Assembly (NCBI RefSeq): GCF_004346265.1
Contig: NZ_SMAP01000001.1
Location: forward strand, 434,001 to 498,000
Source: Thermomonas haemolytica
Lineage (GTDB): Bacteria > Pseudomonadota > Gammaproteobacteria > Xanthomonadales > Xanthomonadaceae
Length of the DNA: 64,000 nt
Direction: 5' to 3'
The first letter of the stretch is position 1; each line of letters starts with the position of its first letter. Positions 48,318-61,671 of the stretch are shown piece after piece. Below the pieces are notes generated by a model, which saw only the letters and a program-made list of their open reading frames with translations, had not been told where the DNA came from and did no database searches. The position numbers and the translations under genes were made by a program.

Positions 48318-50405
48318 GTGAACACCCCCAAGCTGCTGTTGCTGTCCCTTGCCGTCACCGCCGCCCTGAGCGCCTGCCAGAAGCCGGCCGCGCCCGCGGC
48401 CTCCGCCGACGCCACCGCCGCCGCGACGCCCACGCTGCCGCCGCTGGCGGGCTTCAAGACCAGCGACCTCGACCCGTCCAAGAACGTGTGCGACAACCTG
48501 GCCGATTACGTCAACGCGAAATGGCTGGCCGCCAACCCGGTGCCGTCCGACAAGACCAGCTGGGGCAGCTTCGAGATGCTGGACGAGCGCTCGCAGGCCG
48601 CCAGCCGCGGCATCGCCGAAGCCGCCGCGTCCGACAAGAACGCCACCGGCATCACCCGCCTGGTGGGCGACCTGTATGCCAGCGGCATGGACACCACCAA
48701 GATCAACGCCGCCGGCATCGCCCCGCTGCAGCCGATGCTGGCGCGGATCGACGCGCTCAAGACCCCGGCCGACATCGCCGGCTACCTGCGCGAGGAATTC
48801 GCTGCCGGCCGCGGCGACGTGTTCAGCTTCGGCGCCGAGGCCGACTTCAAGAACTCCAGCCAGAAGATCGGCTACGCCTTCCAGGGCGGGCTATCGCTGC
48901 CGGAGCGCGCCTACTATCTGGAAGACGGCCCGGACGGCAAGTACAAGGCGATCCGCGAGGCGTTCGTGAAGCACGTCTCCAGGCAACTGCAGAACGCCGG
49001 GGTGGCCGCGGCCGACGCCGACAAGCAGGCCGCCGACGTGCTGGCGTTCGAGACCCGCCTGGCCAAGGCCTCGCTGTCGCCGATCGAGCTGCGCGACCCG
49101 AACAACCAGTACCACTACGTTTCCATGGCCGAGGCCGACAAGCTCACGCCGCATTTTTCGTGGACGGAGTTCTTCAAGGCCAACGGGGTGCAGGCCGACG
49201 GCTTCTCGCTGTCGCAGCCGAAGTTCTTCGCCGAGTTCGACAAGATGCTGACCGACGTGCCGGCCGCGCAGTGGCAGGCCTACCTGCGCATCCACGCGAT
49301 CGACGGCATGGCCCCGTACCTGGCCGACACGTTCAACGACGAGCGCTTCGACTTCTACGCCCGCACCCTGCGCGGCCAGAAGGAACAGAAGCCGCGCTGG
49401 AAGCGCGTGCTCGACACCGTGGAAGGCAGCGCCGGCGAGGCGCTGGGCCAGCTGTACGTCAAGCAGTACTTCCCGGCCGAGTCCAAGGCGCAGATGCAGG
49501 TGCTGGTGGACAACCTGCGCGAGGCGCTCAAGGCGCGCATCGAGAAGCTCGACTGGATGAGCCCGGAGACCAAGGCCAAGGCGATGGAGAAGTGGTCCAG
49601 CTTCACGCCCAAGATCGGCTACCCCGACAAGTGGCGCAGCTGGGACGGCCTGGCCACGAAGCGCGACGACTACGCCGGCAACGTACTGGCCGCGGCCAAG
49701 TTCAACCACGACTACGAGATGGCCAAGATCGGCAAGCCGGTGGACCGCACCGAGTGGGGCATGACCCCGCAGACGGTGAACGCCTACTACAACCCGCTGA
49801 TGAACGAGATCGTGTTCCCGGCGGCGATCCTGCAGCCGCCGTTCTTCGACCCCAAGGCCGACCCGGCACTGAACTACGGCGGCATCGGCGCGGTGATCGG
49901 GCACGAGATGATGCACGGCTACGACGACCAGGGCAGCCAGTTCGACGCCCAGGGCAACTTCAACAACTGGTGGACCAAGGCCGACCGCGATGGCTTCGAC
50001 GCGCGCACCGGCAAGCTGGTCAAGCAGTTCGACGACTACGTGGCGATCGACGGCCTGCACGTGAAGGGCCAGCTCACCCTGGGCGAGAACATCGCCGACC
50101 TCGGCGGTCTGAACGTGGCCTGGGATGCCTACCAGAAGGCGCTCAAGGACGCCGGCAAGTCGGGCGGCGACAAGGTGGACGGCTATCCGGAGGACCAGCG
50201 CTTCTTCTTCAACTGGGCCACCGTGTGGCGCCGCAATTTCACCCCGGACGAAGCCAAGGTGCGCCTGAACACCGACCCGCACGCCCCGGCCAACTTCCGC
50301 GCGATCGGCGCGCCGTCGAACATGCCGGCGTTCGCGCAGGCGTTCGGCTGCAAGGCCGGCGCCCCGATGGTGCGCGAGGGCGAGCAGCAGGTGGTGATCT
50401 GGTGA
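48318..50405 (+). CDS. M13-family (neprilysin/PepO-like) metallopeptidase, lipoprotein
   Basis: This 695-residue zinc endopeptidase has a lipoprotein signal: a hydrophobic core and lipobox LSAC near residue 20, then an Ala/Pro-rich linker. The zinc motif is HEMMH (His529, Glu530, His533), with the third ligand in GENIADLGGL. NAYYNPLMNEIVFPA is the substrate-binding segment of M13. The start is GTG at 48318 with GGAG upstream at about 10 nt. A strong terminator follows at 50433. It lies 71 bp downstream of the M16 pair on the same strand, perhaps part of one envelope proteolysis group. Confidence 0.92.
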   Translation: MNTPKLLLLSLAVTAALSACQKPAAPAASADATAAATPTLPPLAGFKTSDLDPSKNVCDNLADYVNAKWLAANPVPSDKTSWGSFEMLDERSQAASRGIAEAAASDKNATGITRLVGDLYASGMDTTKINAAGIAPLQPMLARIDALKTPADIAGYLREEFAAGRGDVFSFGAEADFKNSSQKIGYAFQGGLSLPERAYYLEDGPDGKYKAIREAFVKHVSRQLQNAGVAAADADKQAADVLAFETRLAKASLSPIELRDPNNQYHYVSMAEADKLTPHFSWTEFFKANGVQADGFSLSQPKFFAEFDKMLTDVPAAQWQAYLRIHAIDGMAPYLADTFNDERFDFYARTLRGQKEQKPRWKRVLDTVEGSAGEALGQLYVKQYFPAESKAQMQVLVDNLREALKARIEKLDWMSPETKAKAMEKWSSFTPKIGYPDKWRSWDGLATKRDDYAGNVLAAAKFNHDYEMAKIGKPVDRTEWGMTPQTVNAYYNPLMNEIVFPAAILQPPFFDPKADPALNYGGIGAVIGHEMMHGYDDQGSQFDAQGNFNNWWTKADRDGFDARTGKLVKQFDDYVAIDGLHVKGQLTLGENIADLGGLNVAWDAYQKALKDAGKSGGDKVDGYPEDQRFFFNWATVWRRNFTPDEAKVRLNTDPHAPANFRAIGAPSNMPAFAQAFGCKAGAPMVREGEQQVVIW

Positions 50406-50432
50406 TCCGGCGGGTGCCCGCCTGATGCCCGC

Positions 50433-50464
50433 GAGGCCCGGCCCTGCCGGGCCTCGTCATTTTT
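50433..50464 (+). terminator. Intrinsic terminator after the M13 peptidase gene
   Basis: A 10-bp perfect stem gaggcccggc / gccgggcctc has a 3-nt loop (cct), followed 4 nt later by five Ts (50460-50464). It ends the M16-M13 unit. Confidence 0.85.
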
Positions 50465-50544
50465 GCGACCGGTGGCGAGGCCGCGGCGGTTCCGGCGCGC
50501 GCGCCGGCGGTGTATGTTCGCGCTTCCGCCTGCGGAGCCCGCCC

Positions 50545-50733
50545 ATGGACATCCACGACATCGCCCTCAACCTGTACGCCCAGCTGGTGGGCGGCCGCCA
50601 CGACGCCAACCTCGACATGGACGCCCGCATCGCGCTGGGGCGCGAGGCCTACCGCTACGCCGAGGCCTTTGTCGCCGCCAAGGACCAGTACATTCGCGAG
50701 CTGCCGGTCCCGGCCAGCGAGCAGGGCTTCTGA
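50545..50733 (+). CDS. Small hypothetical protein (62 aa)
   Basis: This short soluble protein starts DIHDIALNLYAQLVGGRHDA and has a helical, amphipathic middle (ARIALGREAYRYAEAFVAAK). No family is recognised. The start ATG follows CGGAGCCCGCCC. The next gene begins 12 bp after its stop, so the two are probably co-transcribed. Codon usage fits the core genome. Confidence 0.6.
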   Translation: MDIHDIALNLYAQLVGGRHDANLDMDARIALGREAYRYAEAFVAAKDQYIRELPVPASEQGF

Positions 50734-50744
50734 GGCCGCGCCCG

Positions 50745-51251
50745 ATGCGACTGCCCGCCTTCCTGTCCGCGCGGCTGTCCCCCCGCATCGCCGCGCTCGC
50801 CCTCGCGGCGTCCTTGCTCGGGCTGTCCGCTTGCAGCAGCGGCCCGGTGCGGCGGGTGTCGGAACCCACCGCCAGCATCCAGCAGCTCAGCGTGCGCGCC
50901 GACGGCCAGTGGGACGTGCAGCTGCGGCTGCAGAACTACAGCAGCGTGCCGATGCGGTTCGACCGCACCGCGCTGGCGCTGGCGTTCGACAACGGCCCGG
51001 CGGCACGGCTGGACCTGCAGCCGGGGATCGACATCGGCCCGGAATCGGCCGACGTGGTCAACGCCACCCTGGCCCCGCTGCCGGCCGGACGCGCGCGCAT
51101 CGCCGGCGCGCTGGCCGACGGCCACGGCCTGTCCTACACCCTGTCCGGCAGCATCGACGCCACCCCGCAGGACGGCAAGCAGAAGTCGTGGACGATCAAG
51201 CGCGAAAGCGCGCTGTCGCCGGTTCCGGGCCTGCCCGGCGCGCTGCGCTGA
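50745..51251 (+). CDS. Lipoprotein, possible LEA14/WHy-type fold
   Basis: This 168-residue protein has a signal peptide and lipobox LSAC (Cys about residue 30), so it should be lipidated. The mature part alternates beta-like strands (QWDVQLRLQNYSSVPMRFDRTALALAF and a later ADVVNATLAPLP). This resembles the single-domain immunoglobulin-like LEA14 or water-stress domain, where a strand ends in QNYSSVP-type sequence. That assignment is a guess; what is firm is the lipoprotein nature. It precedes the acyl-CoA dehydrogenase gene by about 100 bp. Confidence 0.6.
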   Translation: MRLPAFLSARLSPRIAALALAASLLGLSACSSGPVRRVSEPTASIQQLSVRADGQWDVQLRLQNYSSVPMRFDRTALALAFDNGPAARLDLQPGIDIGPESADVVNATLAPLPAGRARIAGALADGHGLSYTLSGSIDATPQDGKQKSWTIKRESALSPVPGLPGALR

Positions 51252-51350
51252 AAGGCGGGGCGGCGGTCACGCCACCCCACCATACGCTGTAGTATGCTCA
51301 GGGGCTGAAGCGGGCCGGCAGGCGGCCCGCGCATGCCAGGAACCCCACGC

Positions 51351-53144
<1,794 letters not shown>

Positions 53145-53161
53145 GCGGCCTGCAAGCGCCC

Positions 53162-53197
53162 GGCCCGTTGCTCCCACGCCTGCGGGAGTGACGGGCC
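53162..53197. repeat. Imperfect hairpin after the acyl-CoA dehydrogenase gene
   Basis: ggcccgt-tg-ctccc pairs with gggag-tg-acgggcc across an 8-nt loop, with a symmetric tg/tg mismatch. It has no U-run, so it may be a Rho-independent terminator relic or one of the dispersed palindromes of the family. Confidence 0.4.
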
Positions 53198-53271
53198 TGC
53201 GGCATTCGACCCACGGCGCGGCCCCGGGCGGTACACAAACCGTCATCGAAGGGGTATAAGCTGCTGTTCCG

Positions 53272-53937
53272 ATGGAGACCGATAGAGCGCTTGTTCGCCC
53301 GGCCCATGACGGCCCCCGCCCCGCTGCCTCGCTGCACGCGGTGCGCAGCCTACCCCCGCGCGATCCCGGGTTCGCCCCGCACCTGCGCCTGCTGGCCCTC
53401 GACGCGCACGGCCGCGCCCTCGACTGGATGAGCTGGCAGGACGCCGCCTGCCTGTATGCGCGTGGCGCGGTCGCCTGGACGCTGGGCGAGCCCTGCCTGG
53501 AACTGCACGGCGGGCTGCAGCGCGCCACCGGCCGCCGCAGCCTGCTGCAGTTGCACCCCATCATCGCCGCGCGCGGGCACGTGCGCCCGGCGGCGATCGC
53601 CCCCACGCCCGCGCTGACCAACCAGGCCCTGTTCGCCCGCGACCAGCACCTGTGCCTGTACTGCGGGCGCGAGTTCTCGCGGCATGCGCTCACCCGCGAC
53701 CACGTGCAGCCGGTGTCCCGCGGCGGGCGCGACGTGTGGGAGAACGTCGTCACCGCCTGCGTCCACTGCAACTCGCGCAAGGGCAACCGCACCCCGCAGC
53801 AGGCCGGCATGCCGCTGCTGGCCATCCCCTACCGCCCGAGCTGGGTGGAACACCTGATCCTCTCCAACCGCAACATCCTCGCCGATCAGATGGCGTTCCT
53901 GAAGGCGCAGATGCCCCGCCACCCGCGCGGCGGCTGA
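53272..53937 (+). CDS. HNH endonuclease-domain protein
   Basis: This 221-residue protein has a C-terminal HNH fold (about residues 120-180). CLYCGREF is the first CxxC. TRDHVQPVSRGGRDVWENVVTACVHCN then gives the His, Asn and second CxxC, followed by RKGNRTPQQAG. The N-terminal 110 residues are unlike known nuclease partners. Such stand-alone HNH genes are widespread in the family; their substrate is unknown. A TATAAG hexamer lies about 11 bp before the ATG. Confidence 0.85.
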   Translation: METDRALVRPAHDGPRPAASLHAVRSLPPRDPGFAPHLRLLALDAHGRALDWMSWQDAACLYARGAVAWTLGEPCLELHGGLQRATGRRSLLQLHPIIAARGHVRPAAIAPTPALTNQALFARDQHLCLYCGREFSRHALTRDHVQPVSRGGRDVWENVVTACVHCNSRKGNRTPQQAGMPLLAIPYRPSWVEHLILSNRNILADQMAFLKAQMPRHPRGG

Positions 53938-53970
53938 GCGCCACCCCGCACCCACCCCTCGAGGCAAGCC

Positions 53971-54234
53971 ATGGACACGCCAGCCAAGGTCGAGAACTGC
54001 TACTTCAGGTTCCAGTGCAACCGCGACTGGAAGGACCTGTTCGAGATCCAGCAAAACCCCGGCATCCGCTACTGCGGCGAATGCGACCATCTCGTCTACC
54101 TCTGCTCCCGCGCGGAACTGCAGGAGCACGCCCGCAAAGGGCACTGCGTCGCGCTGCCGGTCGAAGCGGACGCCCACCTCCGCCGCCACACCGTCGGCAT
54201 GGTCGCGCCGCCGGTGCCCGGCGAGTATCGCTGA
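53971..54234 (+). CDS. Small hypothetical protein with CxxC and His/Cys motif
   Basis: This is an 87-residue protein. A Cys-containing N-terminus (VENCYFRFQCNRDW) is followed by YCGECDHLVYLC and HARKGHCVA, a pattern of Cys and His that could bind zinc. Gene order suggests co-transcription with the HNH gene 33 bp upstream. No family recognised. Confidence 0.6.
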   Translation: MDTPAKVENCYFRFQCNRDWKDLFEIQQNPGIRYCGECDHLVYLCSRAELQEHARKGHCVALPVEADAHLRRHTVGMVAPPVPGEYR

Positions 54235-54383
54235 GCATCGCCACCGCGGCCGCCGCAGGACGCCGCCGTGATACGCAGCATCCCCGGCACATGCAGTCCG
54301 CTCCGCCCCCGCCCGCCGCCGGCGATTGACGCACGCGCCGGCGACGGCAACACTCGGGGCCGAACCGCGACAAGGACACTGCG

Positions 54384-55514
54384 ATGGCGCTGACCCTGGG
54401 CATCACCGGCATGGAACGCCACATCGAGGCCGAGGTGACGGCGGCCTTCAAGGCCGCCAACGCCGAGATCGGCGGGCACTGGACGCTGGTGGACAGCGAA
54501 CAGGCCGATTACGTCATCATCGACATGGACAGCCTGTACGGCCCGATGAGCTGGCTGCGCCTGCACGGGCTGGGCCGCAAGGTGATCGGGCTGACCTCGG
54601 TGGACCGCCAGCAGACCGACTACCGCCTGCCACACCCGATCAGTGCCAGCGACCTGGCCGTGCTGCTCAGCGAGATCGAAACCGATGCCTCGCTGCTGGC
54701 GGACGCGGCCGCCGCCGAACCCGCGAACGCCGCATCCGCTCCTGCCGCGAGCGCTTCGGCCGAAGCGGCGGAGACGGCCGAGCTGGCCGAAATGGACGAA
54801 ACGCCCGAAATGGCAGCACCTTCCGTCGCCATCGCCGATACCGAACCCAGCGACATCCTCGCCACAGCCGCCACTGTGGCCGCGCCGGCGCCAGTCGCGG
54901 AACCGCAGGCCGTGGCCGATGCCGCAACGCCGGTGCTGGAGGAACCGCCTCCTGCCGCCACAGAGCCGCAAGCGAAGCCGCTGCTGGACTGGCTGGCCGG
55001 CGGCCGCCCCGCCCGCCGCGTGCGCCTGCAACATCCGGATGCACCTGCGCTGCTGCTGGATGTAGGCAACGGCCACTGGCACGGCCCGGCCGCGCTCAAG
55101 CCGCTGGCTCCGTACTTCGCCGCGCCGCTGGAAGAGACCGATTTCGTCGCGCTGGACGATGCCGCCTGGGCCGAGGAAAGCGCCCGCCTCGGCGCCGCGC
55201 AGCCGCTGGCCCGCCTGCTGTGGCTGGGTGGCCTGCTCTCCGGCGCGCCGGTGGCGGGGCCTTACGTGCTGAAGAAATGGCCGCAGACCGAACGCGAATA
55301 CCCGCGCCACTTCCGCATCGCCACCGTGATGATGAAAGGCCAGGCCGACGCCGACGCCATCGCCGCCGCGGCCGGCGTCCCGCAGGCGGAGGTGGCGGAC
55401 TTCATCAACGCCAACCTGGCCACCGGCTACGCCGAGCCGGTACAAGCGGCACCACCGCCGGAACCGGCCACCACCAAACCCGCCGGCCTGTTTGGCCGCC
55501 TGCGCGGGCACTGA
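54384..55514 (+). CDS. Uncharacterised protein with pseudo-receiver-like N-terminus and Ala/Glu linker
   Basis: This is a 376-residue protein of unknown function. Residues 1-98 read like a receiver domain: VIIDMD with Asp47 at the acceptor strand end, LTS (Thr71), and HPI where a Lys-Pro would be expected (His84). It is probably a pseudo-receiver. Residues about 100-200 form a low-complexity Ala/Glu/Pro linker. Residues 200-355 form a second domain starting LLDWLAGGRPARRVRLQHPDA and containing PYVLKKWPQTEREYPRHFRI and a helix-turn-helix-like AAAAGVPQAEVADFINANL. No membrane segment or signal peptide is present. It could be a signalling adaptor; nothing around it tells which pathway. Confidence 0.6.
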   Translation: MALTLGITGMERHIEAEVTAAFKAANAEIGGHWTLVDSEQADYVIIDMDSLYGPMSWLRLHGLGRKVIGLTSVDRQQTDYRLPHPISASDLAVLLSEIETDASLLADAAAAEPANAASAPAASASAEAAETAELAEMDETPEMAAPSVAIADTEPSDILATAATVAAPAPVAEPQAVADAATPVLEEPPPAATEPQAKPLLDWLAGGRPARRVRLQHPDAPALLLDVGNGHWHGPAALKPLAPYFAAPLEETDFVALDDAAWAEESARLGAAQPLARLLWLGGLLSGAPVAGPYVLKKWPQTEREYPRHFRIATVMMKGQADADAIAAAAGVPQAEVADFINANLATGYAEPVQAAPPPEPATTKPAGLFGRLRGH

Positions 55515-55541
55515 CCCGCGGCCCCTGCCGCAGCGCGCGGC

Positions 55542-56012
55542 TTACGCGCGGTGGTAGGGATGGTTGGCCAGCAGCGCGGCAGCGCGGTAGAGCTGTTCGG
55601 CCAGCACCAGTCGCACCAGCATGTGCGGCAGCGTCAGCGGGCCCAGCGACCAGGTTTCATCGGCGCGCGCCAGCACGTCGGGCGCATGCCCTTCCGGTCC
55701 GCCGATCAGGAAGGCGAGATCGCGCCCCTGCCCGCGCCAGTGCTCGAGGCGCTGGGCGAGCTGCTCGGAGCTGTGCATGCGGCCGCGACCGTCCAGCGCC
55801 ACCACCTGGGCCTGCTTCGGGAGTGCCGCCAGCACCCGCGCGCCCTCGTCGCTGATCGCGCGGGCGGTGTCGCGGCCCTTGCCGCGGATGCCAGGCTCGA
55901 TCTCCACCAGCTCCAACGGCAGCCAGTGCGACAGCCGCTTCTGGTATTCGGCAAACCCCTGCGCCACCCAGCCGGGGGCGCGCTCGCCGACCGCGACCAA
56001 TCGGCCTTTCAT
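55542..56012 (-). CDS. rlmH: 23S rRNA (pseudouridine1915-N3)-methyltransferase
   Basis: RlmH is a 156-residue SPOUT methyltransferase acting on the helix 69 loop of assembled ribosomes. The start KGRLVAVGERAPGWVAQGFAEY, the central LIGGPEGHAPDVLARADE (SAM-binding knot) and the end LTLPHMLVRLVLAEQLYRA are diagnostic. It is the last gene of the leuS-lptE-holA-nadD-rsfS-rlmH operon, as in E. coli. Confidence 0.97.
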   Translation of the reverse strand: MKGRLVAVGERAPGWVAQGFAEYQKRLSHWLPLELVEIEPGIRGKGRDTARAISDEGARVLAALPKQAQVVALDGRGRMHSSEQLAQRLEHWRGQGRDLAFLIGGPEGHAPDVLARADETWSLGPLTLPHMLVRLVLAEQLYRAAALLANHPYHRA

Positions 56013-56042
56013 GGGGCTGCCCCGGTACCGGCCCGGCGCGGA

Positions 56043-56444
56043 TCAGGCATCCGCCGCGTCGTCGGGGCGCTGGTCGCCCACCGACCACAGGCGCTCCAGC
56101 GCGTAGAACTCGCGCACGCGCGGCAGCATGACGTGCACGACCACGTCGCCGAGGTCCACCAGCACCCATTCGGCCTCGCGCTCGCCTTCCACGCCCAGCG
56201 GGACCACGTCCAGCTGCTTGGCGAACTTCACCACCTCGTCGGCGGCGGACTTCACGTGGCGGGTGGAGGTGCCGGAGGCGACCACCATGAAATCGCAGAC
56301 GCTGCTCTTGCCGCGCACGTCGATTTCCACCACGTCCTTGGCTTTGAGTTCCTCCAGCCCGGCGTGCACCGCCTTGAGCAAGACGTCCACCGAGGGCGGC
56401 GGCGTGGGCAGGCTGGTCTTGATGACGTGGGCGCTGGTGGTCAA
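56043..56444 (-). CDS. rsfS: Ribosome silencing factor RsfS
   Basis: RsfS binds L14 and blocks subunit joining in starved cells. The 133-residue protein has the family core AVHAGLEELKAKDVVEIDV, SSVCDFMVVASGTSTRHVKS and EWVLVDLGDVVVHVMLP. The only start before the conserved domain that overlaps nadD is TTG at 56444 (TTGA with the nadD stop). No ATG exists in this part. The overlap supports coupling. Confidence 0.93.
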   Translation of the reverse strand: MTTSAHVIKTSLPTPPPSVDVLLKAVHAGLEELKAKDVVEIDVRGKSSVCDFMVVASGTSTRHVKSAADEVVKFAKQLDVVPLGVEGEREAEWVLVDLGDVVVHVMLPRVREFYALERLWSVGDQRPDDAADA

Positions 56445-57133
56445 GGGCGATCGCTCTGGGAAGTTGTGGCCAGTATAACGGCCGGGTCGCGGTACAGCTG
56501 CAGGCGCTCGATCTCCGCCGCCACTGGCGTCGGCACCCAGTCCTGCCAGGCGATGCCGGCGGCGATCCGCTGCCGCAGCGCGGTCGAGGATTCCGGCCGC
56601 AGCCCCGCCAGCGGCAGCCGGCAGACGGCCCCGGCGGGGGACTGCGCGAGCGCGGTGGGCGGGCGCCAGCGTGGGCCGACGACCGCCTGCACCTCCGGTG
56701 CCGCCGCTGCCAACGCCGCGTCATCCAGCGGCGCGTCCGGCCGTGCCGCCACCACCAGGTGCGCCAGCGCGAACAGCTCCCGCCAGCGGTGCCAGCTGCC
56801 CAGCTGGCGCAACGAATCGGCCCCGACCAGCCAGGCGATCGGCGCCTGCGGGCCCAGCTCGGAACGCAGCTGGTGCAGCGTGTCCACCGTGTAGGACGGC
56901 CCGGGGCGCTGCAGTTCGCGGCGGTCCACCCGCAGCCCGGGCACCCCGGCCACGGCCAGTTCCAGCAGGTGCGCACGCACGTCGGCGGCGGCGTGGGTGC
57001 TCGTCTTGTGCGGCGGATCCCCGGCCGGCAGCAGGAACACCTCGGCCCCGAGCTGGTCGCGGGCCGCGCAGGCCAGCGCCAGGTGGCCGTTGTGCACCGG
57101 GTCGAAGCTGCCGCCGTAGTAGACCCGCAGCAT
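56441..57133 (-). CDS. nadD: Nicotinate-nucleotide adenylyltransferase
   Basis: NadD makes NaAD in NAD synthesis. The 230-residue protein starts with the nucleotidyltransferase motif YYGGSFDPVHNGHLALA (HxGH), has GADSLRQLGSWHRWREL and the ESSTALRQRI motif. The ATG at 57133 was chosen; a GTG at 57142 overlapping the holA stop is also possible and adds 3 residues. Confidence 0.95.
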   Translation of the reverse strand: MLRVYYGGSFDPVHNGHLALACAARDQLGAEVFLLPAGDPPHKTSTHAAADVRAHLLELAVAGVPGLRVDRRELQRPGPSYTVDTLHQLRSELGPQAPIAWLVGADSLRQLGSWHRWRELFALAHLVVAARPDAPLDDAALAAAAPEVQAVVGPRWRPPTALAQSPAGAVCRLPLAGLRPESSTALRQRIAAGIAWQDWVPTPVAAEIERLQLYRDPAVILATTSQSDRP

Positions 57134-57138
57134 CGCGC

Positions 57139-58176
57139 TCACGAGGCCAGCAGGCGGCGCGCCTTGGGTTCGGCCACCGCCAGCAGCAGGCGCTCCAGCT
57201 GCAGCCAGGCATCGTGCGAGTCCTGCCCCGGCCGCACCCGCCCCTTGGCGATGCGGTCCACCCGCCCGGCCTCGGCCAGCAGCCACTGCCAGCGCTCCGG
57301 CGGGTGCCGGCCAAGCGCGCGCTTGTAGGTGGCCTGGCGCGATTCCCAGATCCCCAGCGCCTTGCAGCGGCCGGCGAAATCCGCGGCCTGCGCCAGCGCC
57401 GCCAGCGCGCCTAGTTCCTTCACCACCATGCCCATCAGCGCCGGCACCGCCTCGCCCTCGGCCTGCAGGCCGGCCAGCACGCGCGCGACCTGCGCCGGCT
57501 GGCCGTTCAGCGCGGCCTCCATCAGCCGGAACACATCGAAGCGCGCGGAATCGGCCACCAGTGCCTGCAGCCGGTCGGCATCCAGCACTTCGCCGCGGCC
57601 CTGCAGCAGCGCGAGCTTGTCCATTTCCTGCGCCGCCGCCAGCAGGTTGCCTTCCACCCGCTGCGCGAGCAGCGCCAGCGCCTCCGGGGTGGCCTTGATC
57701 CCGGCCCGGCGCAGGCGCGCGCCCAGCCAGCCGGCCAGCTCATGTGGCTTCACCGGCCAGGCGATGGCCACGTGCCCGACCTTGGCGATGGCCTGGCTCC
57801 ACTTGCCGGCATGCGCCTTCGACCACTCGCCGGAGATGACCAGCAGCACCACGTCCGGCGGCGGTGCTTCGCAGTAAGCGGCGATGACCTTGGCGCCCTC
57901 GGTGCCGGGCTTGCCCGAAGGCAGGCGCACTTCCAGCAGGCGGCGACTGGCGAACAGGCTGGGGGCGTGCAGCGAGGACTGCAAGGCCGGCCAATCGGCC
58001 TCGCGGCCCTCCATGTCGTGCACTTCGCGCTCTCCGATCCCCTGCACGCGCGCGGCCGCACGCACGGCGTCGGCGGCCTCCAGCACCAGCAGCGGCTCGT
58101 TGCCGGCGACCAGGTAAGCCGGCCGCAGCGGCTCGTTGGCCAGTTGCGCGGCGAGGCGGTCGGCGCCCAGCTCCAT
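57139..58176 (-). CDS. holA: DNA polymerase III subunit delta
   Basis: HolA opens the sliding clamp in the clamp loader. The 345-residue protein begins MELGADRLAAQLANEPLRPAYLVAGNEP-like, with the characteristic YLVAGNEPLLVLEAADAVR segment. The helical middle contains LLAQRVEGNLLAAAQEMDKLALL. The ATG at 58176 precedes the conserved region; longer reading is possible but not conserved. It lies 16 bp after lptE. Confidence 0.93.
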   Translation of the reverse strand: MELGADRLAAQLANEPLRPAYLVAGNEPLLVLEAADAVRAAARVQGIGEREVHDMEGREADWPALQSSLHAPSLFASRRLLEVRLPSGKPGTEGAKVIAAYCEAPPPDVVLLVISGEWSKAHAGKWSQAIAKVGHVAIAWPVKPHELAGWLGARLRRAGIKATPEALALLAQRVEGNLLAAAQEMDKLALLQGRGEVLDADRLQALVADSARFDVFRLMEAALNGQPAQVARVLAGLQAEGEAVPALMGMVVKELGALAALAQAADFAGRCKALGIWESRQATYKRALGRHPPERWQWLLAEAGRVDRIAKGRVRPGQDSHDAWLQLERLLLAVAEPKARRLLAS

Positions 58177-58192
58177 CGCGGCGGGCGCGGCT

Positions 58193-58705
58193 TCAGTGCG
58201 CGCCGGCGGGCGCCGAGGCGGCGTCCACCCGGCGCAGGATCGAGGCGGCCATGTCGCGCTGCAGTTCGCGCACCAAGAGCTCGCGTTCGCTGGCCTTGCC
58301 GATCGAATCCACCGCCGGCGCCAGGTAATCGCGCGAGAGCTCCACCGGCTGCTGCGGCACCGCCACGCTGCCGTCGGCACGGCGCAGGCTGAACACCACC
58401 GCGTAGCGCAGCATGTACTCCACCGCCCGCCCCGAGGTGTCATTGCTGATCGGGGTGTCCGCCCAGTTCTCCGAAATCACCTGCAGCGTGGCTACGCCCT
58501 CGCTGGCATCGGGCGCGGCCGGCTGCGCGCCGGCGCGGCGCAGGCCGTCGGCCAGCAGGTCGCCCAGCGGGCTGTAGCGGTCGGCGGTGACCACCCGCAC
58601 CGGCCCGAGGTTGGCCGGCAGATTGAGCGCATTGCGCAGGTGGAAGCCGCAGCCGGACAGCAGCGCAGCGACGGACAGGACGAGGACGGCGAGACGGGCG
58701 TTCAT
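58193..58705 (-). CDS. lptE: LPS assembly lipoprotein LptE
   Basis: LptE is the outer-membrane plug of the LptD translocon that inserts LPS made by the lpx genes of this window. The 170-residue protein has a signal peptide ending in lipobox LLSGC (Cys about residue 19), directly followed by GFHLRNALNLP, the family start. The rest is alternating strand-helix. ATG 58705 is used because it begins the signal peptide; the frame is open upstream. Gene order leuS-lptE-holA is conserved. Confidence 0.94.
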   Translation of the reverse strand: MNARLAVLVLSVAALLSGCGFHLRNALNLPANLGPVRVVTADRYSPLGDLLADGLRRAGAQPAAPDASEGVATLQVISENWADTPISNDTSGRAVEYMLRYAVVFSLRRADGSVAVPQQPVELSRDYLAPAVDSIGKASERELLVRELQRDMAASILRRVDAASAPAGAH

Positions 58706-58799
58706 GCCGGGCAGTCTAGCGAAAACGGCCGGGCGTTCGCGCGGCGCCGCGACCCGGGCGAAGGCGCGCAGGGCCGGACGCATACGCCTGGCCCGCGCC

Positions 58800-61652
<2,853 letters not shown>

Positions 61653-61671
61653 TCACTAGGGAGATACCTGC

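Noticed and set aside
53162-53197. Hairpin as terminator of the acyl-CoA dehydrogenase gene
   Set aside because: It has no U-run, so I kept it only as a repeat/hairpin.
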